From: Bacillota bacterium
Lineage (GTDB): Bacteria; Bacillota; Dethiobacteria; Dethiobacterales; Dethiobacteraceae
NCBI GenBank assembly: GCA_012800215.1
Contig: JAAZJT010000040.1
Location: 1-23,008, forward strand
Length of the DNA stretch: 23,008 nt
Reading direction: 5' to 3'
Under the pieces are notes generated by a model. The model saw only the letters and a program-made list of their open reading frames with translations, was not told the DNA's origin and searched no databases. The position numbers and the translations under genes were made by a program. Of this stretch, positions 1 to 7,558 are shown piece by piece. The stretch's first letter is position 1. Every line of letters starts with the position of its first letter.

Positions 1-17
1 AGACCAATTACCGACAT
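1..17 (-). CDS. 5' end of a gene leaving the window, regulated by the tandem riboswitch
   Basis: On the minus strand a G-rich stretch (GGGGGTGAGGG) runs directly into an ATG at 17-15, followed by codons reading M-S-V-I-G before the window ends. It lies about 80 bases past the riboswitch terminator, so it is the first candidate gene under that control. Five residues cannot identify a protein. The start would suit PurE, whose N-terminus is often a short hydrophobic strand before a GSDSD motif, and riboswitches of this type commonly precede purine synthesis genes. That identity is a guess from context. Confidence 0.35.
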
Positions 18-94
18 CCCTCACCCCCAAATTTGTTTATGTTCGCTACAGGACACAACAAACAACATCGGAGTATTCTTGTCAGGTATAATCC

Positions 95-155
95 TAACAA
101 ATTAATAAGCCCAGACAGGTAGGTCCATTGGAGTGAAACCTACCCGTCTGGGCTT
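95..155 (-). terminator. Intrinsic terminator, expression platform of the tandem riboswitch
   Basis: Arms 107-123 and 139-155 pair over 17 positions with one A/C mismatch (117/145), forming a long GC-rich hairpin. On the minus strand it is followed by a U-rich but interrupted tract (TTATTAATTTGTT). The 5' arm (155-139 on the minus strand) overlaps the conserved 3' end of the PRPP aptamer, and the loop contains the 3' strand of that aptamer's closing helix. Aptamer folding and termination should therefore be mutually exclusive. Confidence 0.85.
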
Positions 156-238
156 TTATCCCTTCGGTGTAGCACGTTGTGCCTGCGCCACTTGGACCAG
201 CCCGCTTGCGCGGCGGAACCCTAGGCGCACTTTCCTCC
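130..238 (-). promoter_or_regulatory. PRPP riboswitch aptamer (ykkC class, subtype 2)
   Basis: Read on the minus strand, the element has the ykkC-type core CTAGGGTTCCG, a CCGC-GCAA-GCGG hairpin with a GNRA loop, GGTCCAAGT, and a TGCGCC/GGCGCA helix. It then has a GCAC/GTGC hairpin and the 3' signature ACACCGAAGGGATAAAAGCC. A closing helix can form between GGAGGAAA (238-231) and TTTCACTCC (138-130), with one bulged A. The ykkC superfamily includes guanidine, ppGpp and PRPP binders. The GGTCCAAGT core, the tandem placement after a guanine aptamer and the purine context favour PRPP. In known examples PRPP binding prevents termination and turns expression on. Confidence 0.85.
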
Positions 239-300
239 GTAGTCAGATAATTTACGGTTATCTGGTAGAAACTTTCAGGCCATATTCCTGAATTTATACG
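238..300 (-). promoter_or_regulatory. Purine riboswitch aptamer, guanine-specific
   Basis: On the minus strand a three-way junction is fully legible. P1 is CGTA (300-297) with TACG (241-238). P2 is TTCAGG/CCTGAA with loop AATATGG. The junction is AGTTTCTACC. P3 is AGATAA/TTATCT with loop CCGTAAA. Both loops match the classic kissing-loop sequences of the purine riboswitch family. The J3/1 segment reads GACTACG, so the discriminator position (74 in B. subtilis xpt numbering) is C. This indicates guanine or hypoxanthine recognition rather than adenine. Its P1 shares base G238 with the closing helix of the adjacent PRPP aptamer. Confidence 0.93.
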
Positions 301-320
301 AAGATATTTAATTCAACTTA

Positions 321-349
321 AGATTATCAGATTCGACACAGCCTGTCAA
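321..349 (-). promoter_or_regulatory. Sigma-A-type promoter of the riboswitch leader
   Basis: TTGACA (349-344) is followed after 17 bases by TAATCT (326-321); GATAAT at 328-323 with a 15-base spacer is an alternative. Transcription would start near 314, just before the guanine aptamer. The promoter lies immediately after the guaA stop codon, so the downstream gene has its own start even though no terminator separates it from guaA. Confidence 0.7.
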
Positions 350-363
350 TAATAAATCACATT

Positions 364-1899
364 TTATTCCCATTCAATGGTAGAAGGCGGCTTGGAAGTG
401 ATATCGTATACTACACGGTTGACATGGGGCACTTCATTAACAATGCGGTTGGAGATACGTGCCAGCAGTTCATAGGGAAAACGATACCAGTCGGCCGTCA
501 TGCCGTCGTGACTGGTGATAGCACGCAGCGCAATGGTGTAAGCATAAGTTCGCTTATTTCCCATTACACCTACGGAGCGGATATTAGGCAGCACGCAAAA
601 GGCCTGCCAGATCTCACGGTAAAGCTCTGCTTTTTTTATTTCCTCCACCATAATAACATCCGCTGCACGCAAGATATCTAATTTCTCTGGCGTTACCTCT
701 CCTAATATACGAATAGCCAGACCTGGACCAGGGAAAGGATGGCGCCAGACAAGATCTGCCGGCAAATTCAGCTCCTCTCCAACACGCCGCACTTCATCTT
801 TAAAAAGATATTTTAAAGGCTCAATTAATTTAAATTGTAAATCATCCGGCAGGCCGCCCACGTTATGGTGAGATTTAATCATGGCAGCTGTGGCTGTGCC
901 GCTTTCAATAATATCGGTATAAACCGTACCCTGCACCAGGTAATCAATTTTGCCAATTTTGGCAGCTTCCCGCTCAAAAACCCGGATAAATTGATTGCCA
1001 ATTATTTTGCGCTTTTCTTCCGGATCAGTGACACCTGCCAGTTTAGCTAAAAATTCGTCAGCAGCATCAACTTTAATTACTTTCATTTTGAAAAGGCGGG
1101 AAAAAGTATCCATGACTTGCGCAGCTTCATCTTTACGCAACAGTCCATGATCAACAAAAATACAAGTTAAACGGTCTCCGATGGCTTTATGTACCAAAAC
1201 AGCTGCTACTGAGCTGTCAACTCCGCCGGACAGACCACAAACAACCTGCTCATTTTCCCCTACAGTTTCCCTTATTTGTTTTACAGTAGCATCAATAAAA
1301 GATTCCATTGTCCAATCACCAGTCAATTTAGCCACTTTAAATAAGAAATTTTTTAGGATCTCTGTACCATCCGGAGTATGCACAGCTTCAGGATGAAATT
1401 GGACAGCATAATATTTTTGTGTAGCGTTGACCATTGCCGCAACCGGTGCATTGGCAGTAGAAGCTGCAGCAGAAAATCCAGGGGGTGCTTGCTTCACATA
1501 TTCACGATGATTCATCCATACAGTTATCTCATTTTCTAAACCGGCAAAAAGATCCTGCCGGTCATGGATTGATAATGCAGCTTGCCCATATTCCGGGTTC
1601 TCAGCCATACAGACTATACCGCCTAAATCTTTGGCCATCAGCTGCATACCATAAGAGATACCCAATATTGGTAAGCCAATTTGATAAACATTCTGGTCTA
1701 CCAGCGGTGCATTTTCCTCATAAACACTTTTTGCTCCCCCGGAAAAAATTAATGCTTGCGGGTTTAAAGCTTTTATTTGCTCTAAACTGGCGGAAAAAGG
1801 CAGTATCTCGCAGTAAACATTTAACTCCCTAATACGTCGTGCAATTAATTGTGTATGCTGGCCACCAAAATCCAAAATAACAACTTTTTCCTGATTCAA
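364..1899 (-). CDS. guaA: GMP synthetase with a glutaminase domain lacking the catalytic Cys
   Basis: Converts XMP, ATP and an amino donor to GMP, the last step of guanine nucleotide synthesis. The order is an N-terminal class I glutamine amidotransferase domain (about 1-200), an ATP-pyrophosphatase domain with the PP-loop SGGVDSS, and the C-terminal dimerisation domain ending in PPSTIEWE. The synthetase half looks intact. In the glutaminase half the nucleophile elbow reads G-I-S-Y-G-M-Q, with Ser82 (codon TCT at 1656-1654) where the family has Cys. His169 and Glu171 of the triad are kept (QFHPEA). Other conserved motifs are altered: GGAKS for GGPxS and NHREY for SHGD. The TTG at 1899 is chosen because it gives 511 residues, the usual family length, and follows AAGGTGAGGTGG. 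A GTG at 1941 after GGAG is an alternative with 14 extra residues. No clear own promoter was found in the 200 bases upstream, only a weak TATTAT. Confidence 0.96.
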   Translation of the reverse strand: MNQEKVVILDFGGQHTQLIARRIRELNVYCEILPFSASLEQIKALNPQALIFSGGAKSVYEENAPLVDQNVYQIGLPILGISYGMQLMAKDLGGIVCMAENPEYGQAALSIHDRQDLFAGLENEITVWMNHREYVKQAPPGFSAAASTANAPVAAMVNATQKYYAVQFHPEAVHTPDGTEILKNFLFKVAKLTGDWTMESFIDATVKQIRETVGENEQVVCGLSGGVDSSVAAVLVHKAIGDRLTCIFVDHGLLRKDEAAQVMDTFSRLFKMKVIKVDAADEFLAKLAGVTDPEEKRKIIGNQFIRVFEREAAKIGKIDYLVQGTVYTDIIESGTATAAMIKSHHNVGGLPDDLQFKLIEPLKYLFKDEVRRVGEELNLPADLVWRHPFPGPGLAIRILGEVTPEKLDILRAADVIMVEEIKKAELYREIWQAFCVLPNIRSVGVMGNKRTYAYTIALRAITSHDGMTADWYRFPYELLARISNRIVNEVPHVNRVVYDITSKPPSTIEWE

Positions 1900-2093
1900 T
1901 ATTTCCACCTCACCTTTTACATAACGGCCATAATTTTTCACTATTCTCCATAAAAAAAACGATATCCTGCAATTTTAACAGCAAAATTAATCTACGTTCA
2001 TCTTCTTTATATTTTCACCTAACTGAGACTAAGAAAAACTGTTCTTTTTTATAATACGGCTGACATATAGTTTCTAAAGCTAGCAAATACAGC

Positions 2094-2132
2094 AAAAAAT
2101 TAAAGAGCACTTGCATGAAGCAAGTACTCTTT
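2094..2132 (-). terminator. Terminator of the groES-groEL operon
   Basis: Arms 2102-2114 and 2120-2132 pair over 13 positions with one C/A mismatch around a 5-base loop. On the minus strand this is followed by ATTTTTT. It begins about 12 bases after the groEL stop. Confidence 0.88.
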
Positions 2133-2143
2133 GTTTCAAAATC

Positions 2144-3760
2144 TTACATCATGGGCATTTGTGGTGCACCGCCGGCAGGAGCCGGATTTTCTTCAGGCTT
2201 GTCAACCACAACTGCCTCTGTAGTCAGGAACATAGCTGCAATGCTGGCAGCATTCTGCAGGGCAGAACGGGTCACTTTAGCCGGATCAGGAATACCGGCT
2301 TCAATCATATCTACATAAGTATCTGCAGCAGCATTATAACCAACACCAGGAGCAGCTTCCTTAACTTTTTCTACTACAATGGAACCTTCCATGCCTGCAT
2401 TGTTGGCAATTTGACGCACAGGCTCTTCCAGAGCACGGCGGATGATATTGACACCAATCAGCTCGTCTCCTTCAGCTTCTACTTTATCTAATGCAGGTAT
2501 AGCATTAATATAGGCAGTACCACCACCAGGGACAATACCTTCTTCCACTGCAGCACGAGTTGCTGAGAGAGCGTCTTCTATCCGTAGTTTCTTCTCCTTC
2601 ATTTCCACTTCAGTGGCAGCACCCACTTCTATAACAGCGACGCCACCGGCCAACTTAGCCAGGCGCTCTTCCAGTTTTTCTTTATCATACTCAGAAGTGG
2701 TCTCACCAATTTGTACGCGGATTTGGGAAATGCGTCTTTTAATTTCATTGGGATCTCCAGCGCCATCCACAATAACTGTTTCTTCTTTAGTAATCCGAGC
2801 CTGACGGGCACGGCCCAGCATACTTAGGTCTACACTCTTTAGATCAATACCAAGCTCATCGGAAACAACCTGCCCACCGGTTAAAATAGCTAGATCTTGC
2901 AGCATTTCCCTGCGGCGGTCACCAAAGCCGGGGGCTTTAACTGCCACACAGTTGAAGGTGCCGCGCAGCTTGTTAACAATTAAAGTAGCCAGAGCTTCGC
3001 CTTCTACATCTTCTGCAATCAGCAGTAAGGGTTTGCCAGATTGTACTACTTTTTCTAAAACAGGAAGGATTTCCTGTACATTGCTGATCTTACGGTTAGT
3101 AGCCAAAATATAGGGCTCTTCCAAAAGTGCTTCCATTTTCTCTGTATCTGTAACCATATAAGGAGAAATATAGCCACGATCAAACATCATGCCTTCCACT
3201 ACTTTGAGGTCAGTGGTAAAGCCTTTGGATTCTTCAGTAGTAATAACTCCGTCCTTACCCACCTTTTCCATTGCTTCTGCAATGAGGTCACCAATGGCTT
3301 GGTCATCTGCAGAAATAGCAGCAACTTGTGAAATAGCTTCTTTGGTTTCGATGGGGCGGGCTTGTTCCTTAATCCCAGCTACTGCAGCCTGAGTTGCTTT
3401 TTCAATACCACGTTTAATAGCCATGGGGTTGGCACCGGCTGTAACATTTTTAATACCTTCCCGAATAATAGCCTGAGCTAACAAAGTAGCGGTAGTGGTA
3501 CCGTCTCCTGCTACATCCTGAGTTTTAACGGCAACTTCTTTTACCAGCTGCGCTCCTATGTTTTCAAAGGGATCTTCCAATTCAATATCTCTGGCAATTG
3601 TAACACCGTCATTAGTAATCAAAGGAGCACCAAATTTTTTGTCAAGTACAACATTGCGTCCCTTGGGCCCTAAAGTAACTTTTACTGTATCAGCCAATTT
3701 ATTAACGCCTTTTTCCAGCGCACGACGTGCTTCTTCGCGAAAATATAACTCTTTGGCCAT
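2144..3760 (-). CDS. groEL: 60 kDa chaperonin GroEL
   Basis: ATP-driven cytoplasmic folding chamber that works with the GroES lid encoded just upstream. At 538 residues it has normal family length. The N-terminus reads MAKELYFREEARRALEKG, a slight variant of the common MAKxIxF start. The nucleotide-binding motifs TLGPKGRNVVLDKKFG and GDGTTTATLLA are present, as are the apical-domain segment and GIVPGGGTA near residue 415. The tail (PAGGAPQMPMM) is short and ends in MPMM instead of the repeated GGM seen in many bacteria. AAAGGAGG lies 11 bases before the ATG, a rather long spacing. It follows groES by 41 bases, is co-transcribed under the CIRCE operator, and is closed by its own terminator. 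Confidence 0.98.
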   Translation of the reverse strand: MAKELYFREEARRALEKGVNKLADTVKVTLGPKGRNVVLDKKFGAPLITNDGVTIARDIELEDPFENIGAQLVKEVAVKTQDVAGDGTTTATLLAQAIIREGIKNVTAGANPMAIKRGIEKATQAAVAGIKEQARPIETKEAISQVAAISADDQAIGDLIAEAMEKVGKDGVITTEESKGFTTDLKVVEGMMFDRGYISPYMVTDTEKMEALLEEPYILATNRKISNVQEILPVLEKVVQSGKPLLLIAEDVEGEALATLIVNKLRGTFNCVAVKAPGFGDRRREMLQDLAILTGGQVVSDELGIDLKSVDLSMLGRARQARITKEETVIVDGAGDPNEIKRRISQIRVQIGETTSEYDKEKLEERLAKLAGGVAVIEVGAATEVEMKEKKLRIEDALSATRAAVEEGIVPGGGTAYINAIPALDKVEAEGDELIGVNIIRRALEEPVRQIANNAGMEGSIVVEKVKEAAPGVGYNAAADTYVDMIEAGIPDPAKVTRSALQNAASIAAMFLTTEAVVVDKPEENPAPAGGAPQMPMM

Positions 3761-3801
3761 AGATTTCTCTGCCTCCTTTTATTTTAGTTGTTATGTGCTG
3801 T

Positions 3802-4089
3802 TTAAACTAATTTGCCCAAGATATCATCCTGGCGCATGATTAAGTAATCGACACCATCTAATTTAACTTCAGTACCGGCATATTTTGAGAAAAGGACCCG
3901 ATCACCTACGGCAACATCCATTTCTACGCGGGTACCGTTATCTAAGATGCGGCCACTGCCAACGGCAACGACTTCACCTTCCTGGGGTTTTTCTTTAGCC
4001 TTGTCCGGCAGAACAATACCGCTGGCCGTCTTTTCTTCAGCCTCCAATGGCTTGATGACCACACGATCACCTAAAGGTTTAATTGTCAT
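3802..4089 (-). CDS. groES: 10 kDa co-chaperonin GroES
   Basis: Forms the heptameric lid of the GroEL chamber. It has 95 residues, the usual length, with the mobile loop EEKTASGIVLP near residues 19-29, the roof-loop region around EVVAVGSGRILDNG, and the conserved end RQDDILGKLV. AAGGAGGT lies 8 bases before the ATG. It is the first gene of a two-gene heat-shock operon. A perfect CIRCE inverted repeat lies between the promoter and the start codon, so HrcA repression is expected. hrcA itself is not in the window. Confidence 0.98.
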   Translation of the reverse strand: MTIKPLGDRVVIKPLEAEEKTASGIVLPDKAKEKPQEGEVVAVGSGRILDNGTRVEMDVAVGDRVLFSKYAGTEVKLDGVDYLIMRQDDILGKLV

Positions 4090-4127
4090 TCTGTGAGACC
4101 TCCTTTATATAAGTAGGTATATTGTTG

Positions 4128-4154
4128 TTAGCACTCTTTGCCTGTGAGTGCTAA
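4128..4154. promoter_or_regulatory. CIRCE operator (HrcA binding site)
   Basis: TTAGCACTC-N9-GAGTGCTAA is an exact match to the CIRCE consensus. It lies 39 bases upstream of the groES start and downstream of the -10 region, the usual position for HrcA repression of groESL. Confidence 0.97.
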
Positions 4155-4165
4155 TTGTCACACTT

Positions 4166-4193
4166 GTTATAGTATATAAAAAAAAGTTGAAAA
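4166..4193 (-). promoter_or_regulatory. Probable sigma-A promoter of groES-groEL
   Basis: On the minus strand TTTTCA (4193-4188) is followed after 16 bases by TATAAC (4171-4166). TATACT at 4176-4171 is an overlapping alternative -10. The -35 is weak, but the position just upstream of CIRCE is the expected one. Confidence 0.55.
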
Positions 4194-4199
4194 GCAAAT

Positions 4200-4414
4200 C
4201 CATCGAAAGTAATATTTTAGCAATAAGTCGCATTTATTGCAAAGTAACACAATATATCTGCGTTTTTCTTCTAATATCTATTTTTTCCTCTATTTTCTTC
4301 ACAGAATAAAAACCAATAGGGGAAAATTTTTCATACAACAGGATAGTATATACTTCAGCTGTGTTTTTATGCATTGGAAGTAACCGCTAAATATCCGTCC
4401 ATATTGCTGCTTGC
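4200..4414. other. AT-rich spacer between the divergent groES and aarF promoters
   Basis: No convincing gene was seen here. The only structure is a perfect 7-base inverted repeat GCAATAA/TTATTGC (4220-4226 and 4234-4240) around a 7-base loop. It lies upstream of the groES -35 and has no recognised function. Confidence 0.4.
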
Positions 4415-4443
4415 TTGACATCCTGACCACTTACAAAGATAAT
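4415..4443 (+). promoter_or_regulatory. Sigma-A promoter of the aarF/ubiB-family gene
   Basis: TTGACA (4415-4420), a 17-base spacer, then GATAAT (4438-4443), one base from consensus. Transcription would begin near 4450, leaving a leader of about 16 bases that contains the GGGAGGTG ribosome site. An in-frame ATG at 4442 lies inside the -10 box and so cannot be the start codon from this promoter. Confidence 0.82.
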
Positions 4444-4465
4444 GAAACTACGGGAGGTGTCAAAG

Positions 4466-6148
4466 ATGCCAAAATACCGTCATCTTAAGCGTTACCGGCA
4501 AATTGCCAATAGTGTTGTCCGTCATGGTTTTGGTCATTTTATTACGCAACTTGGCCTGGCACATTTGCTGCCTTCCGTACGCAGTGCCCATGAGTCAGAC
4601 CAGGCAATACTGGAATATTCACGGGCACAGCGCTTGCGTATGCTACTACAGGACTTGGGGCCAACCTTTATTAAATTAGGGCAATTGCTATCAACTCGCC
4701 CCGATTTACTGCCCCGTGACATGCTTGACGAACTAGCGCACCTGCAGGATCGCGTCCCTTCCTTTCCCTTTACAGAAGTTCAATCCATCGTAACACAGGA
4801 ATTGGGGCAGCCCCTGGAAGATGTATATGCTGAGTTTAACGTTGAACCTCTAGCCGCGGCTTCCATCGGGCAGGTACACCGTGCACGGCTGCACAATGGC
4901 GTACAAGTTGTGGTTAAGGTCCGACGTCCACATATTATTGAACAAATGCAAATGGATTTAGAAATACTTTTAAATATTTCTCGTTTAGCTGAAAGCCGCA
5001 CTGCCTGGGGAAAAATGTATCACTTAAGTGATATTGCCCTGGAACTGCAGCGTTCCATTGAGGAGGAACTGGATTATTTGCTTGAAGCAGAAAATGCTGC
5101 GCAAATGCACCATAATTTCAAATATAGACAGGATATTATTATCCCTAGAATCTACTGGGAGCAAACCACATCTGCTGTTTTAACCATGGAATATGTACCG
5201 GGGGTTAAATTAAATAATGCAAAGCAATTAAGTAGTGCGGGACATAATCCAACACAGATCATCCACGAACTGGTGGATATAATGTACACACAAATTTTTG
5301 ACCATGGTTTTTTCCATGCAGACCCGCATCCAGGCAATATAGCAGTGGCTGACGATGGGCGTTTAGTATTTATGGATTTTGGCATAGTGGGGCGCCTTAA
5401 AGGAGAACGTAAACGTCAATTTATTCTTTTCCTGCTGGGAATTGTTACTAAAAATCCGCGACAGCTGGTTCGCTCGCTGCAGAAAATGGGTGTGTTATCC
5501 CACCATGTTGACCGGAAGGCTCTGCGGCGCGATGTGGAGCGATTACTAGATAAATATCTTGATACAACATTAAAAAAGATAAATCTCGGTAAAGCGGTAG
5601 CCGAAATCTTTTCCCTTACCTACCGGTATCACATCCGCATCCCGGCAGAATTTACTCTGCTGGGTAAAACCATCATGACGTTAGAGGGAGTTATTGAAGA
5701 CCTAAACGCAGATATTAAGTTAATTGACTTGCTGCATCCTTATGCCGGGCGGCTGGCACGGGATCGTTTTTCCCATGAAGCCATTAAAGACGTAGTAACG
5801 GAGCATTTTTTTGAAACAACTGATTTCCTCTTTTCCTTACCGCGGCGCCTTAATGATCTCCTGGATCGTTTGGACACAGAAGGATTACCGTTTCAACTGC
5901 ATTTTCCTGAATGGGAAAAAACTATTCAGCATCTTGACCGTTTAGCTAACCGTCTAACCTTCAGCATTGTCTTATTATCCTTTAGTATCATTATGGCCGC
6001 ATTAATTATCGGCGCAGGCATGGTGACTTCCATTGCCGGTGAAAATGTTATTCTCTGGCGCCTGCCCATCATCGAAATTGGTTTTATTGTGGCAGCCGGC
6101 ATGGCCATCTGGCTGCTCTTAGCTATTCACCGCAGCGGCAAATTATAA
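4466..6148 (+). CDS. AarF/UbiB/ABC1-family atypical kinase-like membrane protein
   Basis: Members of this family are ATP-binding kinase-like proteins tied to ubiquinone synthesis in proteobacteria; their role in anaerobic Firmicutes is unknown. In this 560-residue protein the family signature KLGQ (about 70-73) lies in the N-terminal extension. The alanine-rich loop AAASIGQ (about 130-136) replaces the glycine-rich loop, with the ATP lysine VVKV near 151. The catalytic segment HADPHPGN falls at about 284-291 and DFG at about 304-306. Two hydrophobic helices (about 497-522 and 533-552) anchor the C-terminus in the membrane. The start at 4466 is set by GGGAGGTG six bases upstream and by the promoter, which excludes the ATG at 4442. 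It appears to be a single-gene unit convergent with the arginine operon. No quinone genes lie nearby to suggest its substrate. Confidence 0.92.
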   Translation: MPKYRHLKRYRQIANSVVRHGFGHFITQLGLAHLLPSVRSAHESDQAILEYSRAQRLRMLLQDLGPTFIKLGQLLSTRPDLLPRDMLDELAHLQDRVPSFPFTEVQSIVTQELGQPLEDVYAEFNVEPLAAASIGQVHRARLHNGVQVVVKVRRPHIIEQMQMDLEILLNISRLAESRTAWGKMYHLSDIALELQRSIEEELDYLLEAENAAQMHHNFKYRQDIIIPRIYWEQTTSAVLTMEYVPGVKLNNAKQLSSAGHNPTQIIHELVDIMYTQIFDHGFFHADPHPGNIAVADDGRLVFMDFGIVGRLKGERKRQFILFLLGIVTKNPRQLVRSLQKMGVLSHHVDRKALRRDVERLLDKYLDTTLKKINLGKAVAEIFSLTYRYHIRIPAEFTLLGKTIMTLEGVIEDLNADIKLIDLLHPYAGRLARDRFSHEAIKDVVTEHFFETTDFLFSLPRRLNDLLDRLDTEGLPFQLHFPEWEKTIQHLDRLANRLTFSIVLLSFSIIMAALIIGAGMVTSIAGENVILWRLPIIEIGFIVAAGMAIWLLLAIHRSGKL

Positions 6149-6179
6149 AAAGTGCGTCCCTTTGGGAACGCATTTTTTT
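6147..6179. terminator. Bidirectional terminator between the aarF-family gene and argH
   Basis: GTGCGTCCC (6152-6160) pairs with GGGAACGCAT (6164-6173), with one bulged A and a terminal G-T pair. It is flanked by A5 on the left and T7 on the right, giving a U-tract in both directions. It overlaps the last bases of both convergent genes. Confidence 0.88.
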
Positions 6180-7551
6180 ATTCCTTTATCTCTTTTTTAG
6201 CCTGCTTAAGCTGCTCTTTTACTGCACTTTGGGCAGTACCGCCATAGGAAGAACGCGCTTCTACACATGCCTGCGGCGTTAAACAGGCAAGCGCATCCTC
6301 AGCAAAGAGCAGACTATGTGCTCGCAGCTCTGTTACTGTCAAATCAACAAGACGGCGATTTTCGGCAATACACTTACCCACCAGGCGTCCTACAACAGCA
6401 TGCGCTTCGCGAAAAGGCAAACCTTTACGTACCAGATAATCAGCCAAGTCGGTGGCACTGGCAAAATCCCCCGCTACAGCTGCATACATTCTTTGCTTAT
6501 CTATCTTCATTGTGCGCAGCAAAGCAGCATAAAGAACTAAACAATTTTTGATAGTATCAACTGTATCAAATAGTCCTTCTTTATCTTCCTGTAAATCTTT
6601 ATTATACGCCAGCGGCAAACCTTTCAGCGTAGTTAAAAGTGCCAATAGGTGACCATAAACACGACCCGTTTTTCCCCGTACCAATTCAGCGACATCAGGA
6701 TTTTTCTTTTGCGGCATAATGCTGGAACCTGTGGTAAAAGCATCATCCAATTGAATAAAAGCAAATTCCTGTGAATTCCATAGAATAATATCTTCACTTA
6801 AGCAGCTAAGATGTGCCATTAACAGGGAGGCATTGGCTAAAAACTCCACCACGAAGTCGCGATCGCTGACGGCATCCATACTATTTTCATAAATATTGGC
6901 AAAGTCTAGTTCAGCTGCAACCATTTTGGGATCGATGGGGAAAGTGGTTCCGGCAAGGGCGCCGGCACCTAAAGGCAGCCGGTCTGCTCGCTTATAAGCA
7001 TCCTGAAAACGCTCCCGGTCGCGCTGTAACTTCCAAAAATATGCCAATAAATGGTGTGCAAAAAGAACCGGCTGGGCGCGCTGCAAATGTGTGTAGCCCG
7101 GCATCACAGTATCCAGATTCTCCTCAGCTGCTGCTAACAACACCTGCTGTAAATTTTTTATTAATGATACAGTCACTATAATTTCTTTTTTAACATAAAG
7201 ATGCATATCCAGCGCCACCTGGTCATTACGAGAACGGGCTGTGTGCAGTTTGCCGCCAACAGGGCCGATTTTATCCAACAGGCGCTTTTCCACATGCATA
7301 TGAATATCTTCCAGTGCTGCTGTAAACTCCAGTTTACCCTCTTTAATCTCTGTTAATATTTCAGCTAATGCCTTATTAATCAGTTCAGCTTCTTCCGAAG
7401 CAATAATACCGCAGGCACCCAACATCCGACAATGCGCCATACTGCCGCGAATATCTTCCTCATAAAGGCGTTGATCAAAGCTGATGGAGGCATTAAATTC
7501 CTCCATTAAGGAGTCGGTTTCTTTATCGAATCTCCCGCCCCAAAGTTTCAT
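6178..7551 (-). CDS. argH: Argininosuccinate lyase
   Basis: Splits argininosuccinate into arginine and fumarate, the last step of arginine synthesis. It belongs to the fumarase/aspartase superfamily and works as a tetramer. At 457 residues it has the usual length. Visible motifs are the start MKLWGGRF, ARSRNDQVALD near 105-115, THLQRAQP near 158-165, and the superfamily signature GSSIMPQKKNP with its catalytic serine loop near 276-286. It is the last gene of the arginine operon. Its ribosome site AAGGAG lies inside the end of argG, and the ATG follows the argG stop by 7 bases. Its stop codon falls inside the shared terminator. Confidence 0.98.
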   Translation of the reverse strand: MKLWGGRFDKETDSLMEEFNASISFDQRLYEEDIRGSMAHCRMLGACGIIASEEAELINKALAEILTEIKEGKLEFTAALEDIHMHVEKRLLDKIGPVGGKLHTARSRNDQVALDMHLYVKKEIIVTVSLIKNLQQVLLAAAEENLDTVMPGYTHLQRAQPVLFAHHLLAYFWKLQRDRERFQDAYKRADRLPLGAGALAGTTFPIDPKMVAAELDFANIYENSMDAVSDRDFVVEFLANASLLMAHLSCLSEDIILWNSQEFAFIQLDDAFTTGSSIMPQKKNPDVAELVRGKTGRVYGHLLALLTTLKGLPLAYNKDLQEDKEGLFDTVDTIKNCLVLYAALLRTMKIDKQRMYAAVAGDFASATDLADYLVRKGLPFREAHAVVGRLVGKCIAENRRLVDLTVTELRAHSLLFAEDALACLTPQACVEARSSYGGTAQSAVKEQLKQAKKEIKE

Positions 7552-7558
7552 ACCACAT

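Noticed and set aside
107..155. Reading the 17-base hairpin as a plus-strand terminator for a gene to the left
   Set aside because: On the plus strand it is followed by only TTTT, and no plus-strand gene ends there. The overlap with the PRPP aptamer explains it as a minus-strand riboswitch terminator.
238..300. Adenine-type purine riboswitch
   Set aside because: The J3/1 discriminator is C (GACTACG), not U, so guanine is the expected ligand.
2111..2491. Open frame of 126 codons on the plus strand opposite groEL
   Set aside because: It lies fully antisense to a certain groEL gene, has no ribosome site and resembles no protein; it is a shadow of groEL codon structure. The same applies to the other short frames opposite guaA, carB and the arg genes.
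4220..4240. GCAATAA/TTATTGC repeat as a CtsR or second HrcA site
   Set aside because: It matches neither the CtsR heptad repeat nor CIRCE; it is kept only as an unexplained repeat.
4442..4465. ATG at 4442 as start of the aarF-family gene
   Set aside because: It falls inside the -10 box of a near-consensus promoter and lacks a ribosome site, while 4466 has GGGAGGTG at the right distance.
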